From NCBI GenBank assembly GCA_964396265.1, contig CAYNEM010000019.1:1-41703 (forward strand): a stretch of 41,703 bases of DNA. The letters run 5' to 3'. Origin of the DNA: EA-27 sp964396265. Lineage in GTDB: Archaea > Thermoplasmatota > Thermoplasmata > RBG-16-68-12 > EA-27. Made by a program: the position numbers and the translations under genes. The notes under the pieces were generated by a model that did no database searches, was not told the origin of the DNA, and saw nothing but the letters and a program-made list of their open reading frames with translations. Within the stretch, counting starts at the first letter, position 1. Every line of letters starts with the position of its first letter. Of the stretch, positions 33,916-41,703 are shown piece after piece.

Positions 33916-34284
33916 ATGGCGGAGACAGCTCACAAGGGCAGCGAAGGGTTCAGCGACCACGACATGCGCAGGGCCGAGTCCGTGATCACGTGCGACCTCC
34001 AGGGGATGGTCAAGACCTACGGGGGCGGCGCGGACAAGCTGTTCGGCTACGCGCATGGCGACGTCGTGAACAAGTTGTCCGTCGCGGCGTTCCATCCAGA
34101 GGAACGGGTGGCGGAGCTCGTGCCGCGACTGTTGAAGACCGCGGTGGACGCAGGCCTCTTCGAAGAGGAGGTCTTGCTCGTGAAGAAGGGCGGCGCCCGG
34201 TTCCGCGCGCGCCTCGCGGTCCGGCCGATGTACCGAGAGGGGAACCTCGTCGGCTACATGGGCCTCACGTACCCGCTCGAGTGA
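33916..34284 (+). CDS. Single PAS-domain protein
   Basis: A 122-residue protein that is essentially one PAS domain: SVITCDLQGMVKTYGGGADKLFGYAHGDVV, then a helical connector and FRARLAVRPMYREGNLVGYMGLTYPLE, the final beta strands. There is no kinase, HTH or membrane helix, so it must act by binding another protein or a small ligand. The frame extends upstream to 33631, but the promoter at 33881 fixes the start at ATG 33916. It is four bases ahead of the MenA-like gene and divergent from the HTH_10 regulator; the trio may be a sensing circuit for respiratory quinone state (inference). Confidence 0.85.
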   Translation: MAETAHKGSEGFSDHDMRRAESVITCDLQGMVKTYGGGADKLFGYAHGDVVNKLSVAAFHPEERVAELVPRLLKTAVDAGLFEEEVLLVKKGGARFRARLAVRPMYREGNLVGYMGLTYPLE

Positions 34285-34288
34285 GTCG

Positions 34289-35287
34289 ATGGCGACAGCC
34301 AACGCCACGGCACCCGCGCAGGTGACCATCGGCCAGCTCTGGTTCCGCGCGTTGCGCGCGCCGTTCCTCGTCGCGTCCGTGATTCCCGTGATCCTTGGCG
34401 GCGTCCTCGCATGGGCGTACGGTTCCGGTGTTCTCGCGTGGGGTCCGTTGCCCGTGTTTCCCCAGCCGGGTTACTTCTTCCGTGTTGACCTGTTCTTGTT
34501 GACCCTCGTCGGCGCGGTCTTCGTGCACCTCGCGACGAACTTGCTCAACGACAACTTCGACTACCGGAGCGGGAACGACTTGGCCGTGAAGCATCAGAAC
34601 CCATTCGCAGGGGGCGGCCGCGTCCTGACGACCGGCCGGCTCTCCGTCAACGCGCACCTCGGGGTCGCGCTGGCGTTCCTCGGCCTCGGCTCTCTCATCG
34701 GTCTTTACCTCGTCACACAGACGAGCCTCACGCTCCTTTGGATCGGCCTCGTTGGGGTGTTCGCGGCCTTCTTCTACGTCGCGCCGCCGATACGGCTCGC
34801 GCATCGGGGGGTCGGCGAACTGTTTGTGGGCCTCAGCTTCGGACCGCTCGTCGTCATGGGCACCTATTTCGTGTTGACGACCCGCCTGGACTGGGGCCCC
34901 CTTTTTCTGTCGATCGCGTTCGGCTCCCTCGTGACGGCAATCCTGTGGATCAATGAGTTCCCCGACGTCGAGGCGGATCGTTCCGTTGGGAAGGCCACGT
35001 TCATGTCCCGACTGGGGTACGAGCGGTCGACCTACGTCTACCTGGAGCTTCTCCTGCAGGCGTACGCGTTCGTCGGCTTGGCGGTGGTCACGGCGACCGC
35101 GCCCTGGACCGTCCTCCTGACGTTTCTCACGATACCTCTCGCGCGAAAGGCGTATCTCGGTCTGCGCGCGAACGCCCGCGACCCGATGGCGCTCATCCCC
35201 GCGAACGCCGGCACGGTCGGTCTCACTGTCGTCTTCGGGATCCTGGGGATCGCGGGGGTCGCCGCGGGTGCCGTGTTCGGCTTCTGA
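34289..35287 (+). CDS. menA: UbiA-family prenyltransferase, MenA-like (1,4-dihydroxy-2-naphthoate prenyltransferase)
   Basis: Membrane enzyme that attaches a polyprenyl chain to an aromatic acceptor; MenA does this in menaquinone synthesis. It has 332 residues and about nine helices. The first Asp-rich motif is NLLNDNFDYRSGND (84-97), close to the MenA form, and the second is NEFPDVEADRSVGKAT (~221-236). Both Mg-diphosphate sites are intact. Other UbiA members make archaeal lipids or heme O, so the substrate is not certain, though the motif favours MenA. It follows the PAS gene by four bases. No other menaquinone gene is in the window. Confidence 0.88.
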   Translation: MATANATAPAQVTIGQLWFRALRAPFLVASVIPVILGGVLAWAYGSGVLAWGPLPVFPQPGYFFRVDLFLLTLVGAVFVHLATNLLNDNFDYRSGNDLAVKHQNPFAGGGRVLTTGRLSVNAHLGVALAFLGLGSLIGLYLVTQTSLTLLWIGLVGVFAAFFYVAPPIRLAHRGVGELFVGLSFGPLVVMGTYFVLTTRLDWGPLFLSIAFGSLVTAILWINEFPDVEADRSVGKATFMSRLGYERSTYVYLELLLQAYAFVGLAVVTATAPWTVLLTFLTIPLARKAYLGLRANARDPMALIPANAGTVGLTVVFGILGIAGVAAGAVFGF

Positions 35288-35422
35288 CCGACGCTCGATG
35301 GGGCTCGAGGGCCCCGTCTGCAAGAACGAACGGTAGCTCGTTCGGGCGATGCCACAGGGCTCTGGGTTCCTCAGTTGGGGGTCCTCGAACACGTCGGAGA
35401 GGAACTCGCCTTGGCGACGGAA
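35288..35422. other. Intergenic region between menA-like gene and tRNA-Asp
   Basis: 135 bp with GC-rich dyads (for example around CGAAC...GTTCG at 35327-35343). These might end the menA-like transcript. No coding signal is visible. Confidence 0.3.
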
Positions 35423-35495
35423 CGCCCCGGTCGGGATTCGAACCCGAGCACTCGGCTCGACAGACCGAGATCATAGACCGCTAGACTACCGGGGC
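35423..35495 (-). tRNA. tRNA-Asp (anticodon GTC)
   Basis: 73 bases on the minus strand: acceptor GCCCCGG/CCGGGGC, anticodon stem TCGGT/GCCGA with loop CTGTCGA (anticodon GTC), T stem TCGGG/CCCGA with TTCGAAT. The discriminator is G, as is usual for tRNA-Asp. No intron or CCA. GTTTAAGCGG lies ~28 bases upstream (35519-35528). Confidence 0.95.
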
Positions 35496-35518
35496 GCGGA
35501 CGCGCGAACCCGGCGTTC

Positions 35519-35528
35519 CCGCTTAAAC
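35519..35528 (-). promoter_or_regulatory. Box A of tRNA-Asp
   Basis: GTTTAAGCGG on the minus strand, identical to the ten bases upstream of tRNA-Phe and at the same distance from the tRNA. Confidence 0.6.
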
Positions 35529-35538
35529 CTATCCACGC

Positions 35539-35961
35539 TCACGGTCCAAGGGGGACGTAATCCTCGATCGAGAGGGACGCCCGGCCCGCAGCGCGCGCGA
35601 GCGCTCCGTCGGCCGTGACGACACGGAGCCCGAGGAGCTTCCCGAGAGCAATGTACGAGGCGTCGTAGATCGCCAGGCCGCGAAGATACGCGAGATGAAC
35701 CGTCCTCCGGGCGAGCTCGCCGACGAGGGGGTGTCTCCGAAACCCGTACCCGTCGAGGACGACCTGGGCCTGCAGGCAAGCGGTCTCGTCGAAGTGCGAA
35801 GAGTATCGAAGGGCGTTCAGAACCTCGAATGGAAGGACCTCGGGAACGTGCAGCTGAACGTCCTGTGCGACGAAGTCATCCCGCAGGAACATGGCCTGGT
35901 CGCGTCCCTGCTCGTGGAGGAACCACTTCACGATGACGCTAGCGTCGGCGACCAAGTCCAT
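35539..35961 (-). CDS. vapC: PIN-domain toxin, VapC family
   Basis: A 140-residue PIN-domain ribonuclease. The acidic active-site residues D6, E46, D100 and D118 are all present (segments MDLVADASVIVKWF, PFEVLNAL, AIYDASYIAL, VVTADGAL). VapC toxins cleave specific RNAs, often initiator tRNA or rRNA, when freed from antitoxin. The ATG at 35961 overlaps the end of the antitoxin gene by 23 bases, and GGAGGGA lies ~11 bases upstream. The frame reaches 36078, but that extension is shadow of vapB. The target here is unknown. Confidence 0.92.
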   Translation of the reverse strand: MDLVADASVIVKWFLHEQGRDQAMFLRDDFVAQDVQLHVPEVLPFEVLNALRYSSHFDETACLQAQVVLDGYGFRRHPLVGELARRTVHLAYLRGLAIYDASYIALGKLLGLRVVTADGALARAAGRASLSIEDYVPLGP

Positions 35962-36184
35962 ATCGGCCGTCCCTCCCTTCCCGGATGAGTCTCGTCGAGT
36001 CGAACCCATGCGGCACCGTGACCCGGATTCGGTCGTTAAGCTGCGCTGCGCGGATCCGGTTCTTCCGCGCCTCCTCATCGAGGATTCGGGAGACGGCCTG
36101 GCGGATGGCGTCGCTCCAGTTGATCGTGACGGTGTCCATGCGCTCCTTCGTGGCTTCGTCGACGCGGACCGTGATGAGTGGCAT
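35939..36184 (-). CDS. vapB: Ribbon-helix-helix antitoxin, VapB-like
   Basis: An 81-residue protein. The N-terminal ~40 residues fit a ribbon-helix-helix fold: strand PLITVRVDEATKERMD, then helices with WSDAIRQAVSRILDEE. The C-terminal half (basic, RIRVTVPHGFDSTRLIREG) would wrap VapC. Such antitoxins bind an inverted repeat in their own promoter; a perfect one is found at 36187-36210. ATG 36184 is the likely start and may be leaderless. The stop lies 23 bases inside vapC, giving coupled translation. Confidence 0.85.
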   Translation of the reverse strand: MPLITVRVDEATKERMDTVTINWSDAIRQAVSRILDEEARKNRIRAAQLNDRIRVTVPHGFDSTRLIREGRDGRYGLGRRR

Positions 36185-36186
36185 CG

Positions 36187-36210
36187 TATAGACAGGATAT
36201 ACGGTCTATA
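36187..36210 (-). promoter_or_regulatory. Operator-like inverted repeat and promoter of vapBC
   Basis: TATAGAC-N10-GTCTATA, perfect seven-base arms. The TATA box (CTTATAGA on the minus strand, ~36205-36212) overlaps one arm, and the other arm ends two bases before ATG 36184. This is where an autorepressing VapB/VapC complex would bind. Confidence 0.65.
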
Positions 36211-36222
36211 AGAATGTTGCGT

Positions 36223-36245
36223 GCACCGGAGTTATTCGCCGGTGC
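36223..36245. repeat. Perfect inverted repeat in the vapB-carboxypeptidase gap
   Basis: GCACCGG (36223-36229), nine-base loop, CCGGTGC (36239-36245). It lies in a divergent promoter region, so an operator is more likely than a terminator. Confidence 0.45.
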
Positions 36246-36340
36246 GGCCGGCCCGCACTTATGAGGTAGGACAGTTCGAAACCTCCTGGGCGGTTCGCCT
36301 GTTGGGAGTGCTGTCTCGCTCGAAAGCGGTCTGGCAAACG

Positions 36341-36347
36341 TTTATCA
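36341..36347 (+). promoter_or_regulatory. TATA box of the M14 carboxypeptidase gene
   Basis: TTTATCA, 39-45 bases before GTG 36386, predicts a start near 36370 and a ~16-base leader that contains AGGAGG. Confidence 0.5.
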
Positions 36348-36385
36348 CGAATCCACAGGTCTCGGGCATTACTAGGAGGAGCAGC

Positions 36386-39300
36386 GTGCGTCGACGTGCC
36401 GTTCTCGTGTCCGTGTTGATGGCGTGGACGCTCGCGCTCACCGCCAATCTGGGTGCCGACGCTTCCGTGCGAGGCGATGACAATGCGCCCCTCGGCGATC
36501 TACCGATGGAGCCGACCGAGGTCACGTACAAGATCCCTGCGGACTACGACACGTTCGTCCAATGGTGGCAGAATCTGGAAGCGAACTACCCCGGATTCCT
36601 CCATGGCTGGTCGCCGAACCAAGCGTACGGCCTCGGGCCGGTACCAAGCTCCACCGCCCATCCCCCGTACGACCTGTGGATGGTCCGCCTCACGAACGAG
36701 TCGGTCGCGGGGCCAAAGCCCGAGGTCTTCTTCATGGGCAATCCGCACGGGGACGAGAAGGCGGGCCCGATCGGCGCGTACTGGTCCGTCGACTGGTTCC
36801 TGCGGCACGCGACGAACGATACGTGGAACACGCCGTACGACGACTGGCTGAACTGGCTCCTCGACCATCGCGAGGTGTACTTCCTCGTCTCCCACAACCC
36901 GGACGGATTCGATCGCATCGTCCGATGCGAGGCGAGCGGCATCGACCTCAACCGCGAGGCGGACCACGACGGTCCGGAAGGCGCCGGGAGCTGCCCGCGA
37001 GGCGCGTCCCAAGTCTTCGAGACGGTCCAAGGGCGGACGGTCGCGCGCTTCATGGAGGAGCACCAGGTCCGCGCGGGGATGGACTTCCATGGCGGCATCC
37101 GCGCGCTCCTGTACCCTTTTGGCTCCACGCGCCCCGGGGTCTCGGCCGCGAGCCCGGTCACGGGCCGCTCGTGGGCCTACGCGCCTCCCGATTTCGCCTT
37201 CTTCGATGTCTTCTCGCACCGGATGGGTGACTACATGCTGGACCTGGGCAACCTCGGTCCTCTGAACGTCGGCACGCCGCCGGGGATCGTGGGCTACGAA
37301 GCGCACGGCACGTACCTCGCCTGGGGGTACGGGTCGAACACGGCGGCCGCCCCCGCGGAGGCGCCCTATGTGAACAACGGGCCGTACCGCGGGTCGGGCG
37401 CCCTATGGATAACGCCGGAGCTGTCGACGATCAAGAACCCGCCCGAAGCGTCCTACGGCGGGGACCTGAGTCCAGGATTCGGGATGGACGTCCGCAACAT
37501 GCTCCTCGCGATGATCGACGTCGCGCAGCCCTACGCGCGGTGGCATCCGACCGGTGTCGTTGATGGCGTCACCGTGCAAGCGGGCTCCTACGCGAACCTC
37601 GCGTGGCAGGTGAACGGCTCGCTCGTCGTCGACGACACGTACGTCGTGTGGAGCACCGACCCGGACCCGATCGGGAACCCGCAGGGCTCCTCCGGACATC
37701 AGACGACGTTCGCCGGCCAGTTCTGGGGCGGCACGGGGTGGGAGGGCGCGAACCAGGGGACGACCAACGGGTACGTGTGGCGCGAATCATGGCAGGCGCC
37801 GAGCACGACCGGCACGTACTACGTCGCCGCGCGTGCCAAGGTCGACCAACGGTACGCGCAGGTCCTCCGTCCGGACATCTACGGCTCCGATTCCTATCTT
37901 CGGATCGTGAAGGAACGCACGATGCCCGGCTGGTCCGAGGACATCGTCGGGGCGGACGGGCTCGAGCACATGGAGTACACGGAGTGGTGGGACTCCGACG
38001 TCCTGCGCATCGAGGTCCTGCCGGATACCACGCCGCCGGTGATCACGCTGCGCTCCCCCGCGGACGGCGCCGTGGTCCGCGCGGGCACTCGGATCGACTT
38101 CCATGTGGCGGACGGGAACCCGGGGACGAGCACGTTCTCCGTCGACGGCGGTACGCCCGCTCTGCTTCCCCCGCCATGGGACGTGAACACGAACGGATGG
38201 ACGGACGGGACCCACTCAGTCACCGTCACCGCCACGGACGCGGGTGGGTACGTCGCGCAGCGGTCGGCCTCGTTCGATTTCGACAGCACCGCGCCCGCCA
38301 TCTCTCTCGTGACTCCTTCTGCGGGTTCGATGCTTGCGGTGGGATCGTGGATCGATCTCCAGGTCGTCGACCCCCACCTCGTGTCCGTAACGTGGGCGAT
38401 CAACGGTAGCACAGCCCCGTTGGCGGCGCCATTCGACATCGACACGACGGGATGGTCCGAGGGGGCGGTCACGGTCACGATCATTGCCTCCGACGTCCCC
38501 GGGAACGCCGCCACGCAGGCGTACGACTTCACGATCGACGTCGGTCCTCCCGTGGTGTCGCTCGTTTCCCCTGCCGCCAATTCCGTCGTGCGGGCGGGGA
38601 CCCCGCTCGACTTCGCGGTCGCGGACGTGAGCGCGACGTCCGTCACCTCGGACGACGGGGGAGGGGCCGTCGCGTTGGCGGCGCCGCACGACATCGACAC
38701 GACCGGGTGGCCGGACGGCCCCGTGACAATCGCGATCGCCGCCACGGACGCGTTCGGGCGGCAGACCTTCGCCTCCTTCCCATTCACCTTTGACAGTTCA
38801 CCCCCGGCGGTCACGCTCCTCTCGCCCTCGTCCGGGAGCGTCGTGCGACCGGGCACGGTCGTCGACCTCGCCGTTTTCGACGCGAACCTCGTGGCGGTGT
38901 TCTGGGATACGGGTTCCGGGGAGACGACGATCCCGGCGCCGTTCGACGTCAGCACCGCCGGCCTCTCCGATGGAGCGTACTCCATCCAGGTGCGCGCGCT
39001 CGACGCCGCGGGGAACGAGGGGACGCTCTCGTTCGCGCTCGTGATCGACGGGACGCCGCCGACAGTCTCTCGGATCGACGTGGGGACGGTCGTCCGACCC
39101 GGCCACGACGTCTCCTTCGCAATCGATGACGCGAACCTAGGCGCGACCACCTTCGATACCGGAGCCGGTGCGCAGCCGCTCCTCCCGCCCTGGCAGATCG
39201 AGACGGTGACCTGGACCGACGGAGACTACGCGATCGAGGTCCGGGTGCTCGATCTTGCGGGCAACGAGGCGACGCTCGACGCGATGATCTCGATCGATGG

Positions 39301-39973
39301 GACTGCGCCGCTCGTGGCGGCGGACCTCGCGAACGACGACCTCATCCGTCCGGGCACTCCGATCCGCTTCACCGCCACGGATCTTCACGGTCCTGCTCTT
39401 GAATGGGTCTCGATCGATGGCACCCCGACGGACCTGATGCCGCCGTGGTCCTCCCAACATGAGGTGGACACCACGGGGTGGGTGGATGGTACGCACGCGG
39501 TTTCCGTGCGGGCCACCGACCTTGCAGGCAACCTGGTGATCTACACGATTCAACTCACGACCGACGGGACTCCACCAACGATCGGCCCTCCAACGGGGCA
39601 GGACGTGCGGGTCAGGATCGCGCTCGACGTGAGCGTGATGGTGGAGGAAGATCACGGGCCCGTGGACGTCATCCTGCAATGGCGCTTCGCCGGCGGCGGG
39701 TGGAACGCGCTCCCGATGGTGTCCGGTGGCAGCGGCGTTTGGACGGCGAGCATCCCCGGACAATCCGAACCCGGTACCGTGGAAGTGTACGTGACCGCGA
39801 CGGACGAGCTCGGAAATGAGGGGCAATCCGAAATCGCAAGCGTCCAAGTACGGGCGGTGCCGCCTGCGCCTGCATGGGAATCGACCGTCCGTCTGATCGC
39901 GATCGCCCTCGCCGTGGCGTTGGCGGTAGGTGCTTTGATCTTCCTCAGGCGAAAGAGGAAGGGGTCAGCGTAG
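36386..39973 (+). CDS. Secreted M14 zinc carboxypeptidase with Ig-like repeats and C-terminal membrane anchor
   Basis: A 1195-residue surface peptidase that would trim C-terminal residues from peptides outside the cell. A signal peptide is at ~2-25. The M14 domain carries zinc ligands H121/E124 (GNPHGDEK), NPDGF (~171-175), DLNR (187-190), third ligand H235 (DFHGG) and a likely catalytic Glu near 348 (WITPELS), so all key residues are present. Seven Ig-like repeats follow from ~550, each opening TPP/APA + V(T/S)L and containing D-(T/V)-x-W-x-DG. A membrane helix and RRKRKGSA tail close the protein. GTG 36386 follows AGGAGG by six to seven bases; the frame to 36221 is not part of the protein. 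Its 3' end overlaps the converging gene by nine bases. Confidence 0.92.
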   Translation: MRRRAVLVSVLMAWTLALTANLGADASVRGDDNAPLGDLPMEPTEVTYKIPADYDTFVQWWQNLEANYPGFLHGWSPNQAYGLGPVPSSTAHPPYDLWMVRLTNESVAGPKPEVFFMGNPHGDEKAGPIGAYWSVDWFLRHATNDTWNTPYDDWLNWLLDHREVYFLVSHNPDGFDRIVRCEASGIDLNREADHDGPEGAGSCPRGASQVFETVQGRTVARFMEEHQVRAGMDFHGGIRALLYPFGSTRPGVSAASPVTGRSWAYAPPDFAFFDVFSHRMGDYMLDLGNLGPLNVGTPPGIVGYEAHGTYLAWGYGSNTAAAPAEAPYVNNGPYRGSGALWITPELSTIKNPPEASYGGDLSPGFGMDVRNMLLAMIDVAQPYARWHPTGVVDGVTVQAGSYANLAWQVNGSLVVDDTYVVWSTDPDPIGNPQGSSGHQTTFAGQFWGGTGWEGANQGTTNGYVWRESWQAPSTTGTYYVAARAKVDQRYAQVLRPDIYGSDSYLRIVKERTMPGWSEDIVGADGLEHMEYTEWWDSDVLRIEVLPDTTPPVITLRSPADGAVVRAGTRIDFHVADGNPGTSTFSVDGGTPALLPPPWDVNTNGWTDGTHSVTVTATDAGGYVAQRSASFDFDSTAPAISLVTPSAGSMLAVGSWIDLQVVDPHLVSVTWAINGSTAPLAAPFDIDTTGWSEGAVTVTIIASDVPGNAATQAYDFTIDVGPPVVSLVSPAANSVVRAGTPLDFAVADVSATSVTSDDGGGAVALAAPHDIDTTGWPDGPVTIAIAATDAFGRQTFASFPFTFDSSPPAVTLLSPSSGSVVRPGTVVDLAVFDANLVAVFWDTGSGETTIPAPFDVSTAGLSDGAYSIQVRALDAAGNEGTLSFALVIDGTPPTVSRIDVGTVVRPGHDVSFAIDDANLGATTFDTGAGAQPLLPPWQIETVTWTDGDYAIEVRVLDLAGNEATLDAMISIDGTAPLVAADLANDDLIRPGTPIRFTATDLHGPALEWVSIDGTPTDLMPPWSSQHEVDTTGWVDGTHAVSVRATDLAGNLVIYTIQLTTDGTPPTIGPPTGQDVRVRIALDVSVMVEEDHGPVDVILQWRFAGGGWNALPMVSGGSGVWTASIPGQSEPGTVEVYVTATDELGNEGQSEIASVQVRAVPPAPAWESTVRLIAIALAVALAVGALIFLRRKRKGSA

Positions 39974-40543
39974 CCGCCATACGCGCTTCGCCCGGACGAA
40001 CGGCGACTCGGGGAGCACCGCCAGCATCATGAGAAGGAGCACGAGGAGCGCCGCCAACCCAAGCGCAGCGAGGGGATCCGTGGAGCCCGTCTCGATCGCG
40101 AACAGGGGCAAGAGCGCGAGGGAACCTCCGTACGCGACCGCGAGTGCCAGCCCGGAAACGCCGAGGGACCGGATGGCGACCGCGCGCGTGCGACGGGCGA
40201 TCCCATCTTCCTCCCGGAACGCCGCCAGCACGGGTCCGTACGCGGCGACGTGGTACAGGAGGACGTTCATCCCGAGGAGGCCGACGATGTACGCGAGCAG
40301 GAACGGAACGGGGCGGACGGAGACGAACAACCCGAAGCCGATGCCGAACACGCCGTACGCGATCGTCGTGAACCGCGCGGCGAGCGGGCGGCGACGGACC
40401 GCGGCGTACGCGCCCGCGACCACCGCCAGCGCGACAATGGAGGCCGCGCCCAGCCGCTGGTTCGGATGCCCGATCGTGGCGATCTCCAGGAACGGCGGCA
40501 CCGCCAATAGGAGGACTAGGGCGAGGGCCACTCCGCGGAGCAC
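39965..40543 (-). CDS. Multi-helix membrane protein downstream of DUF58 gene
   Basis: A 192-residue protein with five or six hydrophobic segments (LALVLLLAVPPF; IVALAVVAGAYAA; FGIGFGLFVSV; AYIVGLLGMNVLLYHVAAYGPV; GLALAVAYGGSLALLPLF; LAALLVLLLMMLAVL). I do not recognise the family. GTG 40543 is the first in-frame start after the DUF58 stop (nine bases), without a clear Shine-Dalgarno, and a CTG overlapping that stop is an alternative. Small membrane proteins often follow MoxR-DUF58 genes, so an accessory of that system is plausible. Its 3' end overlaps the carboxypeptidase gene by nine bases. Confidence 0.7.
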   Translation of the reverse strand: MLRGVALALVLLLAVPPFLEIATIGHPNQRLGAASIVALAVVAGAYAAVRRRPLAARFTTIAYGVFGIGFGLFVSVRPVPFLLAYIVGLLGMNVLLYHVAAYGPVLAAFREEDGIARRTRAVAIRSLGVSGLALAVAYGGSLALLPLFAIETGSTDPLAALGLAALLVLLLMMLAVLPESPFVRAKRVWRLR

Positions 40544-40551
40544 GCGGTCCG

Positions 40552-41703
40552 TCAGCGCCGACGCGGGTACGGTTTCACCCCCTTGAGCGCCACCGCCAAA
40601 GGCTCGGCCGGGTTCCAGTCCACGACGTCGGCTAACTGCCTCAGGTTCTGGATCGTGGACTCCCGCTCCATCCGCAGGACGCGGTATCCGAGGTCCGCGT
40701 ACGCGTCCCGCGGGAACATCGCGCGCTCGACCTCCACGGGGTTCGGGGACACGACGAGGACGTCGAACCCGTGGCCGCGCATGTCCGCGATCACGTCGAG
40801 CGCGGTCGCGTCGAGGAGCGGGGAGACGATGATGATCTGCGCGTCTCGCGGGAAATAGCGGCCGAGGACCCACGCGACGTGCTCGAAGGGCCACTCGCCG
40901 CCTGCGCGGACGTGGACGAGCGCGTCGACGATCCGGTACAGCTGCTTCTTCCCATACCCGGGGTACACCCAGTCGAGGACCTCGCGCTGCACGATGAGGC
41001 CGACGCGGTTCCTCGTCTCGAGGATCTTTGACGCGAGGCTCACGACGGCGGCGACGCCGAGCTCCGTGGTGCTGCGGGCGACCGGGCCGACCTCGGACTC
41101 CCCGCGCGCGTCGAGGATGAGGATCGCGTCCCCGCTCCGCTCCGCCTCGTACTCGTTCGTGAGGAGCTTGTCGCGCCGGGCGGTCGCCTTCCAGTTCACA
41201 TGGCGGATCTCGTCCCCAGGAAGGTAGTCGCGGAGGGAGAAGAACTCGAGTCCCGTCCCGAGCTGGCGGCTGCGGACCTGTCCCGTGAGCGCGCGAACGC
41301 GGCGCGGGACGACGCGCACTTTGCGCACGTCCTCCATCTTCGGCGCGACGACGAGGTGGGCCTCGGACCCGACCACCTCCTCTCCGAACCGGAGGCCGAG
41401 CGGTTCCCGCGCGCGCAGGAGGACCGGGCCGATCCCGTATTCGCCTTTCACCCGGGGAACGACCGTGTAGGCGACCTCGACGACCTCGCGCGGGCGAAGC
41501 TCGAGATGGACGTGTGGACGTCCCTTGACCACATCGAGGTTCGTCGGGAGGTTGTCGAACACCTCGAGGCTCGGGATCCGCGGACCCTCGTTCACGATCC
41601 GGAGTCGGACCTCGACCTCCTGTCCGACGGCGGTGCGGTCGCGAGACATCGTCCGAGTAATCGTTACGACGGGCGCGGGAGCGGTAAGCAGGGATCCGAC
41701 TCC
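40552..41703 (-). CDS. DUF58 (vWA-like) protein, 5' truncated by window edge
   Basis: The frame runs to the edge with no stop, so at least the N-terminal membrane part is missing. Visible sequence starts with a beta-sandwich region (VEVRLRIVNEGPRIPSLEVFD), then the DUF58 core LRDYLPGDEIRHVNWKATAR, a vWA-like fold (AILILDARGES; a degenerate metal site) and a basic C-terminus. DUF58 proteins are usually coupled to MoxR AAA ATPases in maturation or stress systems; the MoxR gene would be expected just outside the window. The next gene follows by nine bases. Confidence 0.9.
   Translation of the reverse strand, partial: GVGSLLTAPAPVVTITRTMSRDRTAVGQEVEVRLRIVNEGPRIPSLEVFDNLPTNLDVVKGRPHVHLELRPREVVEVAYTVVPRVKGEYGIGPVLLRAREPLGLRFGEEVVGSEAHLVVAPKMEDVRKVRVVPRRVRALTGQVRSRQLGTGLEFFSLRDYLPGDEIRHVNWKATARRDKLLTNEYEAERSGDAILILDARGESEVGPVARSTTELGVAAVVSLASKILETRNRVGLIVQREVLDWVYPGYGKKQLYRIVDALVHVRAGGEWPFEHVAWVLGRYFPRDAQIIIVSPLLDATALDVIADMRGHGFDVLVVSPNPVEVERAMFPRDAYADLGYRVLRMERESTIQNLRQLADVVDWNPAEPLAVALKGVKPYPRRR

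Noticed and set aside
36221..36385. N-terminal extension of the carboxypeptidase
   Set aside because: It would place 55 residues before the signal peptide and runs through an inverted repeat and the TATA box; GTG 36386 has AGGAGG upstream.

Overview
The window is GC-rich archaeal DNA, most likely from an uncultured or poorly studied Thermoplasmatota-type euryarchaeote. The archaeal signs are TATA/box A promoters, several apparently leaderless genes, Shine-Dalgarno sites ending in GGTGA(TC), an archaemetzincin, a bacterio-opsin-activator-type regulator, an archaeal two-ATPase pilus cluster and tRNA genes without encoded CCA. The lineage is inference; no rRNA is present.

Layout. 1-2337: the 3' part of a surface protein with CARDB/Ig-like repeats, one membrane helix and cytoplasmic zinc ribbons. 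2443-8964 (minus): a five-gene type IV pilus/Tad-like operon in the order pilin-like protein, secretion ATPase, platform protein, second platform protein, second ATPase. 9263-17837: tRNA-Phe, a small cation-efflux-like protein, RtcB RNA ligase interrupted by an intein, archaemetzincin, an MFS transporter, NAD(P)H-hydrate repair enzyme, a DUF1326 protein and an SbcD-like phosphoesterase. 17867-18668: an ankyrin protein and tRNA-Val.

18692-31738 (minus) is the most unusual region. It encodes a membrane-anchored winged-helix regulator, then a peptide-type ABC importer (substrate-binding protein, two permeases, two ATPases), then two small membrane proteins. Every transporter subunit carries an addition not found in canonical Dpp/Opp systems: Ig domains and a membrane anchor on the binding protein, a ~205-residue extracellular domain in the DppB-like permease, a ~900-residue nested beta-propeller ectodomain in the DppC-like permease, a ~90-residue charged insertion in the DppD-like ATPase, and a RING-like zinc domain on the DppF-like ATPase. 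The regulator has an Ig-like ectodomain and two cytoplasmic winged helices, so it may sense the same surface compartment.

31870-35495: histidyl-tRNA synthetase, an HTH_10 regulator with a palindrome at its own start, divergent from a PAS protein and a MenA-like prenyltransferase, then tRNA-Asp. 35539-36184: a VapBC toxin-antitoxin pair with an operator-like inverted repeat. 36386-39973: a secreted, membrane-anchored M14 carboxypeptidase with Ig repeats, which could supply peptides to the importer (inference). 39965-41703: a small membrane protein and the 3' part of a DUF58 gene that runs off the window.

All calls come from reading the sequence; no database search was run. No rRNA, CRISPR array or insertion sequence was seen.
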